Shown here piece after piece: positions 1-7,349 of a stretch of 26,806 bases of DNA. Within the stretch, counting starts at the first letter, position 1. Every line of letters begins with the position of its first letter. The translations under genes were made by a program, and so were the position numbers. The stretch covers positions 1 to 26,806 of the forward strand of contig CAIMWY010000023.1 in NCBI GenBank assembly GCA_903845315.1, in the 5' to 3' direction. The notes below the pieces were generated by a model. That model ran no database searches. It was not told where the DNA came from and saw only the letters and a program-made list of their open reading frames with translations. Source of the stretch: an uncultured Burkholderiales bacterium (GTDB lineage: Bacteria; Pseudomonadota; Gammaproteobacteria; Burkholderiales; Burkholderiaceae).

Positions 1-1337
1 ATGTTTTCGGCACCCAGGCTTGGGCCGATGGTGCGTTCTTCGATGATCTCCATCGGGGCGGCCAGAGAACCCGCGCGCAGAAGCAGCGCGGTGTCATTGG
101 CTTCTACCGTGCTCATGCGGCCCGAAATCTGCACCCGGCCACCGCCAATTTCGCTGCGAATCACGGGGGCCGTCACCACTTCGCCCTTGCCTTTTTCAAA
201 TAGCAAGATGGCCATGCGCGTGCCCACGCTCTCGCGGGTCACGTCTTTGAAGATGCGTGCGCCCTTGGCGTCGAGCGTCAGGTGCACCGCCGCTTCTTGG
301 CTCTGGCTGTCAAAGCCAGGTTGGGCGTCGGTCAAGTTCTCACCCGTCAAAATGACTTGCTTTTTCACGATCACCGCTTGGCCGTTGCGCTCCAAGAAAC
401 GTTCGGTGCCAAAAGGCACGGGGGCGTTGCTCAGCTCAGCGGCACGGGCTTCGGCGCTTTCGTCGACCATGCGGATTTCCAGCGTGGCGGTGCGTCCCAA
501 AATGTCTTTGGCCTTGGCGGTGTCTTGCACGCCCGGCAGTTGCACCACGATGCGGTCTGCGCCTTGCTGCTGAATCACTGGCTCGGCCACGCCGAGCTCG
601 TTGATGCGGTTGTGCAGCGTGGTGATGTTTTGCTTAATCGCCTGCTCTTGCACGCGCCGCGCCGCCACCGGGTTGATGGTGGCGCTGAGTTTAAAGTCGG
701 CGCCATCTGGGGCGCTGGTGGTTTGCAAATCGGCAAACTGGTCTTGGATCACGCGCTGGGCCGCCTCCAAGGTGGCCATCTCTCGAAAACGCACTTCGAT
801 GGTTTGGCTATTGCGGCCGATGCCGCTGTGGCGCACATTTTTCTCACGCAAGGTGGTGCGGATGTCGCCCGCCAAAGACTCGGTTTTTTTGGTCAAGGCC
901 GCTGGCATGTCAACTTGCAGCATGAAGTGCACGCCACCGCGCAAATCCAAGCCCAAGTACATCGGCGCGGCATGCAAAGCAGACAGCCACGCGGGTGAGC
1001 GCGACAACAGATTGAGCGCCACCACGTAGGTGGGGTCATTGGCATCGGGCACCAGCGCATGCTGAATGGCGTCTTTGGCCTTGAGCTGGGTATCGGTGTT
1101 GTCAAAGCGCACTTTGAGCGAACCGTTCTCCAGCGTCAGCACATCGGGCGTGATGCCTGCTGTTTTGAGCGCGTCTTGCACGCGCTCCTGCACCGAGTGA
1201 TCGACCTTGGCACTGGCCTTGGCCGACGATATTTGCACCGCCGGGGCCTCACCAAAAAAGTTGGGCAGTGTGTAGACACAGCCCACCAACAAAGCGATGC
1301 AAATGATCGCGTATTTCCAGAACGGGTAACGGTTCAT
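1..1337 (-). CDS. secD: Protein translocase subunit SecD (partial, C-terminus outside window)
   Basis: SecD is an inner-membrane RND-like subunit that, with SecF and YajC, helps SecYEG release exported proteins into the periplasm using the proton gradient. The minus-strand frame is open from the ATG at 1337 to the window edge (445 codons). It shows an N-terminal membrane segment (about residues 6-25), the family segment YLGLDLRGGVHF, the P1-domain segment NRINELGVAEP followed by IVVQLPG, and near the edge ERTIGPSLG, which sits just before the second transmembrane helix in this family. The remaining membrane helices are off-window; E. coli SecD has 615 residues, so roughly a quarter to a third is missing. 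It lies 23 bp downstream of yajC, so the two are surely co-transcribed, with secF expected next. No frameshift was seen when the whole stretch was translated. Confidence 0.97.
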   Translation of the reverse strand, partial: MNRYPFWKYAIICIALLVGCVYTLPNFFGEAPAVQISSAKASAKVDHSVQERVQDALKTAGITPDVLTLENGSLKVRFDNTDTQLKAKDAIQHALVPDANDPTYVVALNLLSRSPAWLSALHAAPMYLGLDLRGGVHFMLQVDMPAALTKKTESLAGDIRTTLREKNVRHSGIGRNSQTIEVRFREMATLEAAQRVIQDQFADLQTTSAPDGADFKLSATINPVAARRVQEQAIKQNITTLHNRINELGVAEPVIQQQGADRIVVQLPGVQDTAKAKDILGRTATLEIRMVDESAEARAAELSNAPVPFGTERFLERNGQAVIVKKQVILTGENLTDAQPGFDSQSQEAAVHLTLDAKGARIFKDVTRESVGTRMAILLFEKGKGEVVTAPVIRSEIGGGRVQISGRMSTVEANDTALLLRAGSLAAPMEIIEERTIGPSLGAEN

Positions 1338-1360
1338 GTTCGCTAGTGTTTCGGTCGGTA

Positions 1361-1693
1361 TTACTTGACGGTGCCTTTGGGCAAGACTTGCACCACAGCG
1401 CTGCGCTGCAGTTGCACTTCGACGCCAGCGGCGATCTCCACACTCAAGGTGGTGTCGCCAATCTTGCTGACTTTGCCCAACAGGCCGCCAGCCGTCGCCA
1501 CTTCGTCGCCTTTGGCCAAGGCGTCGATCATGGACTTGTGTTCTTTTTGGCGCTTCATTTGGGGACGAATCATCACAAAGTACAAGACCACGAACATCAA
1601 CACCAAAGGCAACATGCCGGTGAGGGAAGACATGATGTCGCCACCTGCAGCGGCAGCAGGTGCGGTTTGGGCAAAAGCAGAAGAAATGAACAC
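1361..1693 (-). CDS. yajC: Preprotein translocase subunit YajC
   Basis: YajC is a small inner-membrane protein of the SecDF-YajC complex. The 110-residue product has the hallmark single transmembrane helix followed by IRPQMKRQKEHK, then a short SH3-like cytoplasmic domain ending in the family pattern VQLQRSAVVQVLPKGTVK. I place the start at a GTG (1691-1693), because a GGAG lies 7 bases upstream and the protein then begins with FISSAFAQTAP, as is usual for Burkholderiales YajC. The same frame extends further upstream to 1840, but that extension runs back across the intergenic region into the oxidoreductase gene and looks non-coding. It is co-oriented with secD 23 bp downstream. The usual upstream partner tgt is not here; the next gene upstream is an indolepyruvate oxidoreductase. 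Confidence 0.95.
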   Translation of the reverse strand: MFISSAFAQTAPAAAAGGDIMSSLTGMLPLVLMFVVLYFVMIRPQMKRQKEHKSMIDALAKGDEVATAGGLLGKVSKIGDTTLSVEIAAGVEVQLQRSAVVQVLPKGTVK

Positions 1694-1758
1694 GGTGGAA
1701 CTCCAAATAAAAAGGCTCCCACCAAGGCGCAAAACGCACCCCAGCAGGCCAGCCTGTG

Positions 1759-1764
1759 ATTGTA
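1759..1764 (-). promoter_or_regulatory. Candidate -10 element for yajC-secD
   Basis: On the minus strand this reads TACAAT (5 of 6 to the sigma70 -10 consensus), about 65 bases before the yajC GTG. No good -35 hexamer sits 16-18 bases upstream, so the call is tentative. It is the only -10-like sequence I found in the 113-bp gap between the oxidoreductase and yajC. Confidence 0.3.
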
Positions 1765-1767
1765 TGC

Positions 1768-1796
1768 GGCGGGGGTGCCTCACACCATACCCCGCC
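1768..1796 (-). terminator. GC-rich hairpin after the oxidoreductase gene (possible terminator)
   Basis: Perfect 7-bp arms GGCGGGG (1768-1774) and CCCCGCC (1790-1796) flank a 15-base loop that itself contains a GGTG/CACC pairing. It lies 11 bases after the oxidoreductase stop codon. There is no T-tract on either strand, so it is at best an atypical or Rho-assisted terminator. It could equally be an RNA-stabilising 3' hairpin. Confidence 0.3.
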
Positions 1797-1806
1797 CAAG
1801 TCAAGG

Positions 1807-4800
1807 TCAAGCGCCCCACTGCGCCAGCAACCCGTCCCACTTGCTGCGCGCCGCCGCCAGGTTGCGCGCCTTCACATGGCCAAAACCCTTGATTTGCTCG
1901 GGCACACGGGTCAATTCAAGCGCCAGCGCGTGGTTGTCCCCCGAGAGCTTGGCCAGCACAGCGTCCACGGTGGCGCGGTACTCGCCCACCAAGGCACGCT
2001 CGGTTTGGCGCTCCTCGCTGTAGCCAAAGATGTCCAAAGGCGTGCCACGCAAAGCTTTGAACTGTTTGAGCAATTTGAAACCCGTCAACATGGCTTGACC
2101 AAACTTTTGCTTTTGCAACTCGCCTTTGGCATTGGCCTTGGCAATCAGCGGCGGCGCCAAGTGGTAGTTGAGGGTGTAGTTGCCTTCAAACATGCCATTG
2201 ATTTTTTGCAAAAACGCCGCATCGGTGTGCAGACGCGCGACCTCGTACTCGTCCTTGTAGGCCATCAGCTTGAAGAGGTTACGCGCCACCGCCTCAGTGA
2301 GCGAGGTTTTGTGTAACGGGGCCTCGGCAGCGCGCACACGCTCGACCACGCTGAGGTAGCTCGCGGCATACGCTGCGTTTTGGTAATCGGTCAAAAACGC
2401 CACGCGTCGCGCAATCACGTCATCCACACCCACGGGCTTGTGAAATTGCAGCACCTGAGATGGCGCCAGCGCCGCCTGCACCGCCGCCCAGTCGTGCGCG
2501 CATTGACGGCCCCACTCAAACGCCACTTGGTTCTGCGCCACCGCGACGTCGTTGAGTTCCATGGCGCGCATCAAGGCCTCATGACCCAGCGGCACCCAGC
2601 CTTTTTGCCAAGCATAGCCCAAGATCATGGGGTTAACGAAGATGCTGTCGCCCAAAGTCTGCAGCGCCACGCGGTTGGCGTCGAACATGCCCAAACCTTC
2701 GACACCCACAGCTTGTGCAATTTCAGCGATGCACTGCTCGGCGGGGTTTTGCCAGTCGGTGTTTTTGACAAACGCCGCCGTGGGCGTGCTGTAGGCGTTG
2801 AGGGCCACATGGGTGCGGCCTGCGCGCATGCGCTGCAAGGTTTCTTTGCCCGCCGTGACGATGGGGTCGCAACCGATGATCAAGTCGGCGGAGGCCAAAC
2901 TCACCCGGGTGGTGCGAATCGCGTCTTGCTGCTTGGCAATCAACACATGGCTCCAAGTGGCCCCGCCTTTCTGTGCCAAGCCCGCTGCGTCTTGGGTGAC
3001 GATGCCTTTGCCCTCTATGTGCGCTGCCATGCCCAACAACTGGCCAATGGTGATCACGCCGGTGCCACCCACACCCGCCACCACCATGCCCCAGGCATGG
3101 TCCATCTGAGGCAAGACGGGCTCTGGCAGTTCTGGGGTGGGGTAGGCCAAGGCGGTCAAACCTTTGGCCTTCTTTTTCAGTTGGCCGCCTTCCACCGTGA
3201 CAAAGCTCGGACAAAACCCCTTCAGACAACGGGTGTCCTTGTTGCAGGTGCTTTGGTTGATGGTGCGCTTGCGGCCCCATTCGGTCTCCAAGGGCTCCAC
3301 ACTCAGGCAGTTGCTTTGCACGCCGCAGTCGCCACAGCCTTCACACACCAAGTCGTTGATCACCACCCGAACCGCCGGGTCCACCAAGGTGCCGCGTTTG
3401 CGACGGCGGCGTTTTTCGGTGGCGCAGGTTTGGTCGTAGATGATGACGGTGCAACCCTTGATCTCGCGCATCTCGCGCTGAACGCGGTCAAGTTCATCCC
3501 GATGGAACACCGCCACGCCCGCCACCAAGTCAGCCCCCTCGTATTTTTCGGGCTCGTCGGTCACCACCACGATGCGCTGCACACCTTCGGCCTTCATGCT
3601 GTGCGCAATTTGCAGCACGCTGTGGCCCTCGGGGCGTTCACCCACCGGCTGGCCGCCGGTCATGGCCACGGCATCGTTGTACAAAATTTTGTAGGTGATG
3701 TTCACACCCGCCGCAATGCTTTGGCGAATCGCCAAGATGCCGCTGTGAAAGTAGGTGCCGTCACCCATGTTGGCAAATATATGGGTGTCATTCACGAAAG
3801 GCTGCTGCCCCACCCACGGCGTGCCTTCACCGCCCATTTGGGTAAAGCCACTGGTGCTGCGGTCCATCCACAACACCATGAAGTGGCAACCAATGCCGGC
3901 CATGGCGCGCGAGCCTTCGGGCACACGCGTGGAGGTGTTGTGCGGGCAGCCCGAACAAAACCAGGGCTGGCGGTCGGCCTTGACCTCGACCACCTGCATG
4001 GCGCGCTCTTTGGCGCTGAGGATGGCCAATTGCGCATCCACGCGGACTTGGGTGTCGGCATCGAGCCCGAGTTTTTTCAAGCGCTGGGCAATCGCTTTGG
4101 CAATCAGGGCGGGATTCAGGTCGGCATTGGCACGCAGCAAGGTGTTGGCACTGGGGTTGGGTTGCGACCATTCGCCCCCCGAAAAATCGCCCTCTACCTC
4201 GTTGAATTTTCCCAACACATGGGGGCGCACATCAGCGCGCCAGTTGTAGAGCTCCTCCTTGATTTGGTATTCGATGACCTGGCGTTTTTCTTCCACCACC
4301 AAAATTTCTTGCAAGCCGGTGGCGAACTCGCGCGTGAGTTGTGCGTCCAGCGGCCACACCACGCTGACCTTGTGCAAGCGAATGCCCACGCGTTGGCAGG
4401 TGGCGTCATCCAACCCTAAGTCGAGCAGGGCTTGGCGGGTGTCGTTGTAGGCCTTGCCGCTGGCAATCAAGCCAAAGCGGTCGTTGGGTCCTTCAATCAC
4501 GTTGTGGTTCAAACGGTTGGCGCGCACATAGGCCAGGGCGGCATACCACTTGTAGTCAAACAACCGCGCTTCTTGGCTCAGTGCATCATCAGGCCAGCGG
4601 ATGTGCAAGCCCCCACGCGGCATCTCAAATTCGGGCAAAACAATCTTCACACGCTCAGGGTCAATCACAGCCGTGGCACTGGACTCGACAATTTCTTGAA
4701 TCGTCTTCATGCCCGACCACAGGCCGGAGAAACGGCTCATGGCAATGGCGTGCAGCCCCAAATCCAAAATGTCTTGCACGCTGGACGGAAAGAACACCGG

Positions 4801-5340
4801 CGTGCCGCAGGCCTTGAAAATATGGTCGCTCTGGTGCGCAGCCGTGGAGCTTTTGGACACATGGTCGTCACCCGCCACGGCCAGCACGCCGCCCCAGGCC
4901 GTGGTGCCTGCCATGTTGGCGTGTTTGAACACATCGGAACAACGGTCCACACCGGGGCCTTTGCCGTACCAAATGCCAAACACCCCGTCGAACTTGTTGC
5001 TGCCCGGCGGGGCAAAGCCCAGTTGCTGGGTGCCCCACAAGGCGGTGGCGGCCAACTCTTCGTTGACGCCGGGCTGGAACACGATGTGCTGCGCCTGCAA
5101 ATACGACTTGGCTTTCCACAAGGCTTGGTCATAGCCCCCCAAGGGCGAACCGCGGTAACCGCTGATGAAGCCTGCGGTGTTTTTGCCTTGCAGCGCATCG
5201 CGCTGGCGCTGCAACATGGGTAATTTCACCAAGGCCTGCACACCACTCATGAAGGCGCGACCCACGTCGAGGCTGTACTTGTCGTCCAAGGTGACGGTGT
5301 CGAGTGCGCGGCGAATGTGCTCGGGCAAAGGTGCGTTCAT
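1807..5340 (-). CDS. Fused indolepyruvate ferredoxin oxidoreductase family protein
   Basis: A 1177-residue fused 2-oxoacid:ferredoxin oxidoreductase. The family oxidatively decarboxylates aryl-pyruvates such as indolepyruvate (or related 2-oxoacids from amino-acid transamination) to acyl-CoA, using thiamine diphosphate and iron-sulfur clusters. Visible in order: an N-terminal pyrimidine-binding-like domain (SGYRGSPLGGYDQ near residue 60); GCPHNTST at 464; the thiamine-diphosphate segment GDGTYFHSG (from 527) followed by NDAVAMTGGQ (555-564); a cysteine-rich segment with C666, C669, C672 and C678, then C699, C705 and C710, likely cluster ligands; and a C-terminal gamma-type domain opening with GVGGTGVITIGQLLG (756-770). 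The start at 5340 has AGGAG 7 bases upstream; a 34-codon upstream extension lacks support. It stands alone as a transcription unit. The true substrate cannot be read from sequence. Confidence 0.93.
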   Translation of the reverse strand: MNAPLPEHIRRALDTVTLDDKYSLDVGRAFMSGVQALVKLPMLQRQRDALQGKNTAGFISGYRGSPLGGYDQALWKAKSYLQAQHIVFQPGVNEELAATALWGTQQLGFAPPGSNKFDGVFGIWYGKGPGVDRCSDVFKHANMAGTTAWGGVLAVAGDDHVSKSSTAAHQSDHIFKACGTPVFFPSSVQDILDLGLHAIAMSRFSGLWSGMKTIQEIVESSATAVIDPERVKIVLPEFEMPRGGLHIRWPDDALSQEARLFDYKWYAALAYVRANRLNHNVIEGPNDRFGLIASGKAYNDTRQALLDLGLDDATCQRVGIRLHKVSVVWPLDAQLTREFATGLQEILVVEEKRQVIEYQIKEELYNWRADVRPHVLGKFNEVEGDFSGGEWSQPNPSANTLLRANADLNPALIAKAIAQRLKKLGLDADTQVRVDAQLAILSAKERAMQVVEVKADRQPWFCSGCPHNTSTRVPEGSRAMAGIGCHFMVLWMDRSTSGFTQMGGEGTPWVGQQPFVNDTHIFANMGDGTYFHSGILAIRQSIAAGVNITYKILYNDAVAMTGGQPVGERPEGHSVLQIAHSMKAEGVQRIVVVTDEPEKYEGADLVAGVAVFHRDELDRVQREMREIKGCTVIIYDQTCATEKRRRRKRGTLVDPAVRVVINDLVCEGCGDCGVQSNCLSVEPLETEWGRKRTINQSTCNKDTRCLKGFCPSFVTVEGGQLKKKAKGLTALAYPTPELPEPVLPQMDHAWGMVVAGVGGTGVITIGQLLGMAAHIEGKGIVTQDAAGLAQKGGATWSHVLIAKQQDAIRTTRVSLASADLIIGCDPIVTAGKETLQRMRAGRTHVALNAYSTPTAAFVKNTDWQNPAEQCIAEIAQAVGVEGLGMFDANRVALQTLGDSIFVNPMILGYAWQKGWVPLGHEALMRAMELNDVAVAQNQVAFEWGRQCAHDWAAVQAALAPSQVLQFHKPVGVDDVIARRVAFLTDYQNAAYAASYLSVVERVRAAEAPLHKTSLTEAVARNLFKLMAYKDEYEVARLHTDAAFLQKINGMFEGNYTLNYHLAPPLIAKANAKGELQKQKFGQAMLTGFKLLKQFKALRGTPLDIFGYSEERQTERALVGEYRATVDAVLAKLSGDNHALALELTRVPEQIKGFGHVKARNLAAARSKWDGLLAQWGA

Positions 5341-5373
5341 CGCGGGCTCCTGAGTTCTCTGGATGATCACAAA

Positions 5374-5390
5374 GTGTAGACCGGTCACAC
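5374..5390. promoter_or_regulatory. Imperfect dyad upstream of the oxidoreductase gene
   Basis: A central perfect palindrome GACCGGTC is flanked by GTGTA on the left and ACAC on the right, giving half-sites GTGTAGACC and GTGTGACC that differ by one inserted base. It ends 34 bases from the oxidoreductase start codon, overlapping where a promoter would lie. It could be an operator for an unlinked regulator. No family assignment is possible by eye. Confidence 0.25.
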
Positions 5391-5402
5391 GACCCGTCTG
5401 CA

Positions 5403-5445
5403 CCGCCTTGCCTCTAGCAAGGCGGGCGGGGTTTTGTCGCAAGGC
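5403..5445. repeat. 9-bp hairpin plus a duplicated arm (alternative pairing)
   Basis: Arms CCGCCTTGC (5403-5411) and GCAAGGCGG (5417-5425) pair perfectly around a 5-base loop. A second copy of GCAAGGC lies at 5439-5445, so the left arm can pair with either copy. On the plus strand the hairpin is followed by GGCGGGG and then TTTT, a terminator-like pattern. Both flanking genes, however, are on the minus strand, where no T-tract follows. It lies in the 111-bp gap between the orf170 stop and the oxidoreductase start. Confidence 0.45.
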
Positions 5446-5451
5446 CTGTGC

Positions 5452-5964
5452 TCAATGCATCTGTTGAGGCGGGGTAGAGGGTGGTGGCTTTTCGCTGGCA
5501 TCGGCGGCTGCCAAGCCAACGCCCCAGGCGGCATTGTCTTGCAGCTTGTTGAGCAAAGTCACCAACAGTTGCAACACCGTCTGCGGCAAATTTAAGTTCA
5601 CCCGTTGCCCGGTGACGAGCTGAAATTCAATGTGTGTTTGGTCGTCGGCTTGGTTCATGACCAAGCCCACCACCAACAGGGCTTGTTCGCCCAAGGGTTT
5701 TTCTGCCGCAGACTCATACCCGTCGCGAAACGTCACGCGCTGGGCGACCGTTTGCTGTTGAAAGGCCTGAACCGCCTGCGCCACATGTGGTGGGTGGATT
5801 TTTTCAAGGTTTTGCACACTCAGTTGCTGGGTGCCTTGCAGCAGCGCTTGCACCATACGACGGGTTAACCAAAAACTGAACTCCTGGTTTTCATGCGTGT
5901 TGAAGCGAAACATCACCCGATCTTCTTGGGACACCCACTCGCCGTTGAATTGCTTGATGCCCAT
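5452..5964 (-). CDS. Conserved hypothetical protein coupled to MltA (170 aa)
   Basis: I do not recognise a named family. The 170-residue product begins MGIKQFNGEWVSQEDRVMFR. It is soluble-looking: no signal peptide, no membrane helix, a helical middle with repeated leucine/valine patterns, and a Pro/Ser-rich tail. Its middle (VVGLVMNQADDQTHIEFQLV) suggests beta-strands followed by a helical C-terminal segment. The start at 5964 is supported by GAGGT five bases upstream and by position: the ATG lies 2 bases after the mltA stop, so the two are very probably translated together. A longer open frame reaching 6366 overlaps mltA out of phase and is arginine/histidine-rich, so I rejected it. Its role might be linked to envelope or peptidoglycan metabolism by association only. 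Confidence 0.8.
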   Translation of the reverse strand: MGIKQFNGEWVSQEDRVMFRFNTHENQEFSFWLTRRMVQALLQGTQQLSVQNLEKIHPPHVAQAVQAFQQQTVAQRVTFRDGYESAAEKPLGEQALLVVGLVMNQADDQTHIEFQLVTGQRVNLNLPQTVLQLLVTLLNKLQDNAAWGVGLAAADASEKPPPSTPPQQMH

Positions 5965-5966
5965 GC

Positions 5967-7181
5967 TTACCTCGGCCACAGCACCCACAAGCGCAAGTTT
6001 TGTTTCACCCGCCCAGCCAACTCGCCCGCCTGTTCGCCCGTGCCTGCAAAGTAGTCGGCGCGAACGGCCCCCACGATGGCGCTGCCCGTGTCTTGCGCAA
6101 ACACCATGCGTTGCAATTGAACCGTGGGCCCACTGGAGGCGAGCCACAAGGGGGTGGCATAAGGCACCGAATCTTTGTCCACCGCGATGGAGCGCCCCGC
6201 CGTGAGCGGCACGCCTTGGGCGCCGCGTGGGCCCAAGTCGGCATCGAGGCCTGAGCGCTGTTCGTGACGAAAAAACACATAGCGCGGGTTGCTCCACAAC
6301 ATCTCTTGCACCAGGCGCGGGTTGCTGCTTTGGGTGCTGCTGATCCAAGCCTTGATGCCTGGCCACGAGGCATCTCGTATCAAACCACGTTCCAGCAACC
6401 AGCGGCCAACGCTTTGGTAGGGTTGTTCGTTCGAGCCCGCAAATGCCAAGCGCACCACGCGTACCTGACCCTGTGCATCGGTGATGCGAACCCGACCAGA
6501 GCCTTGAATGTGCAGTACCAGCGCGTCAATCGGGTCGGCCAACCAAGCCACTTCTCGACCACGCAGCGCCTCTTGGGCCTGCCCTTGGGTGTCAATCTCT
6601 TGCCGGGTGAACCACATCCGCCCGGCGCGACGCAGCTCAGCCAAACCATCTGGCGGTGCGTACAGCGGCACCTCAAAGCCAGGCCCGCGTTGTGCAGACG
6701 CGTCGAACAAGGGCTCGTAGTAACTGGTGAGCAAGCCATCCACCGCGCCGTCAAGCGCTTCAACACGGTAGGGCTGCAAGTTCGCCATCATCCACACCCG
6801 GCGGTCGTCGTCGCTGGCCAACAAGAGTTGGCGCACCTGCGGACACAGCAGGCCAAACAAGGGGCCTGGCCGTTCGCAGTTTTGCAGCCAGGCATTCCAA
6901 GCGTCGTGCAGGGCATCGTCTTGCCAACCCGGCAAGTCATCCCACGACACCGGGCTCCAGCGGCTGCGGTACGACTGCTGTGGACTGGGTGTGCCTGGCA
7001 GACCCGCCAAGGCCCCGCTGGCACGTGGCGCCTCGGCCAAGGGCCGAACAGATACGGCGGGAGCGCTTGGCATGGGCCGCGGCGCGTCGTCTGTCGACAT
7101 GCGCGGGCGTGGTCCTGTGCCACACGCCACCAAGCTTCCTACAATCAGCGCCGACGCCACACGCCACAGGAGTTGTCTCAT
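5967..7181 (-). CDS. mltA: Membrane-bound lytic murein transglycosylase A, lipoprotein
   Basis: MltA cleaves the MurNAc-GlcNAc bond of peptidoglycan, forming 1,6-anhydro-muropeptides, from an outer-membrane lipoprotein anchor. The 404-residue product starts with a lipoprotein signal peptide (positive MRQLLWR, hydrophobic core, lipobox LVAC with Cys20). A Pro/Ala/Arg-rich linker follows, then the catalytic double-psi barrel regions: LTSYYEPLFDA (about 151-161), LVLHIQGSGRV, DKDSVPYATPLWL and AQDTGSAIVGAVRADYF (362-378), whose first Asp (364) matches the catalytic aspartate of the family. The start at 7181 gives a clean lipoprotein signal; no strong Shine-Dalgarno is present, and an upstream in-frame ATG at 7220 is less likely. 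It is followed within 2 bases by the 170-residue gene and is divergent from a small membrane-protein gene sharing the same CATG. Confidence 0.96.
   Translation of the reverse strand: MRQLLWRVASALIVGSLVACGTGPRPRMSTDDAPRPMPSAPAVSVRPLAEAPRASGALAGLPGTPSPQQSYRSRWSPVSWDDLPGWQDDALHDAWNAWLQNCERPGPLFGLLCPQVRQLLLASDDDRRVWMMANLQPYRVEALDGAVDGLLTSYYEPLFDASAQRGPGFEVPLYAPPDGLAELRRAGRMWFTRQEIDTQGQAQEALRGREVAWLADPIDALVLHIQGSGRVRITDAQGQVRVVRLAFAGSNEQPYQSVGRWLLERGLIRDASWPGIKAWISSTQSSNPRLVQEMLWSNPRYVFFRHEQRSGLDADLGPRGAQGVPLTAGRSIAVDKDSVPYATPLWLASSGPTVQLQRMVFAQDTGSAIVGAVRADYFAGTGEQAGELAGRVKQNLRLWVLWPR
7117..7145 (+). promoter_or_regulatory. Candidate promoter for the 54-aa membrane protein
   Basis: GTGCCA (7117-7122, 4 of 6 to the -35 consensus), a 17-base spacer and TACAAT (7140-7145, 5 of 6 to the -10). 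Transcription would start near 7152, leaving a leader of about 28 bases that contains the AGGAG at 7168-7172. The whole element lies within the 5' coding region of mltA on the opposite strand. Confidence 0.4.
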
Positions 7182-7344
7182 GCTGTTAATTTTGCTCGAA
7201 GCCTTGGGTGCTGGCTGCATTTTGGGGTTGATCGTGTGGTGGACCATGTTTTCAGGCCGCAGCGCGGCCGAGGCAGCGCACCAAGCCGCCAACGATCAAG
7301 CGCCCACGCTGGACGACACCCCGGAGCACAACGGCAAACACTGA
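7180..7344 (+). CDS. Small single-pass membrane protein (54 aa), divergent from mltA
   Basis: A 54-residue product starting MLLILLEALGAGCILGLIVW. One transmembrane helix spans about residues 2-23, followed by WTMFSGR and a short polar tail rich in Ala, Asp and His. The start has a good AGGAG 7 bases upstream and a plausible promoter (7117-7145) beyond it, which is better translation evidence than mltA itself has. The ATG (7180-7182) overlaps the mltA ATG (7179-7181 on the other strand), so both begin in one CATG. The gene stops 5 bases from the convergent response-regulator gene. I believe related small proteins occur in Comamonadaceae, but their function is unknown to me. Two-strand constraint on the start codon suggests a stable arrangement. 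Confidence 0.75.
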   Translation: MLLILLEALGAGCILGLIVWWTMFSGRSAAEAAHQAANDQAPTLDDTPEHNGKH

Positions 7345-7349
7345 GGACG

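Noticed and set aside
1694..1840. N-terminal extension of YajC to 1840
   Set aside because: The extension overlaps the oxidoreductase 3' end, has no ribosome-binding site, and would place 49 non-family residues ahead of a GTG that has a good GGAG.
2380..4419. 679-codon plus-strand open frame opposite the oxidoreductase gene
   Set aside because: Rich in His, Ala, Gly and Gln with no recognisable domain, and it lies entirely antisense to a gene with clear family motifs. It is a high-G+C shadow of the real codon pattern.
5965..6366. N-terminal extension of the 170-residue protein
   Set aside because: It would overlap the mltA C-terminal catalytic region out of frame and is low-complexity Arg/His/Gly. 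The ATG at 5964 has its own ribosome-binding site.
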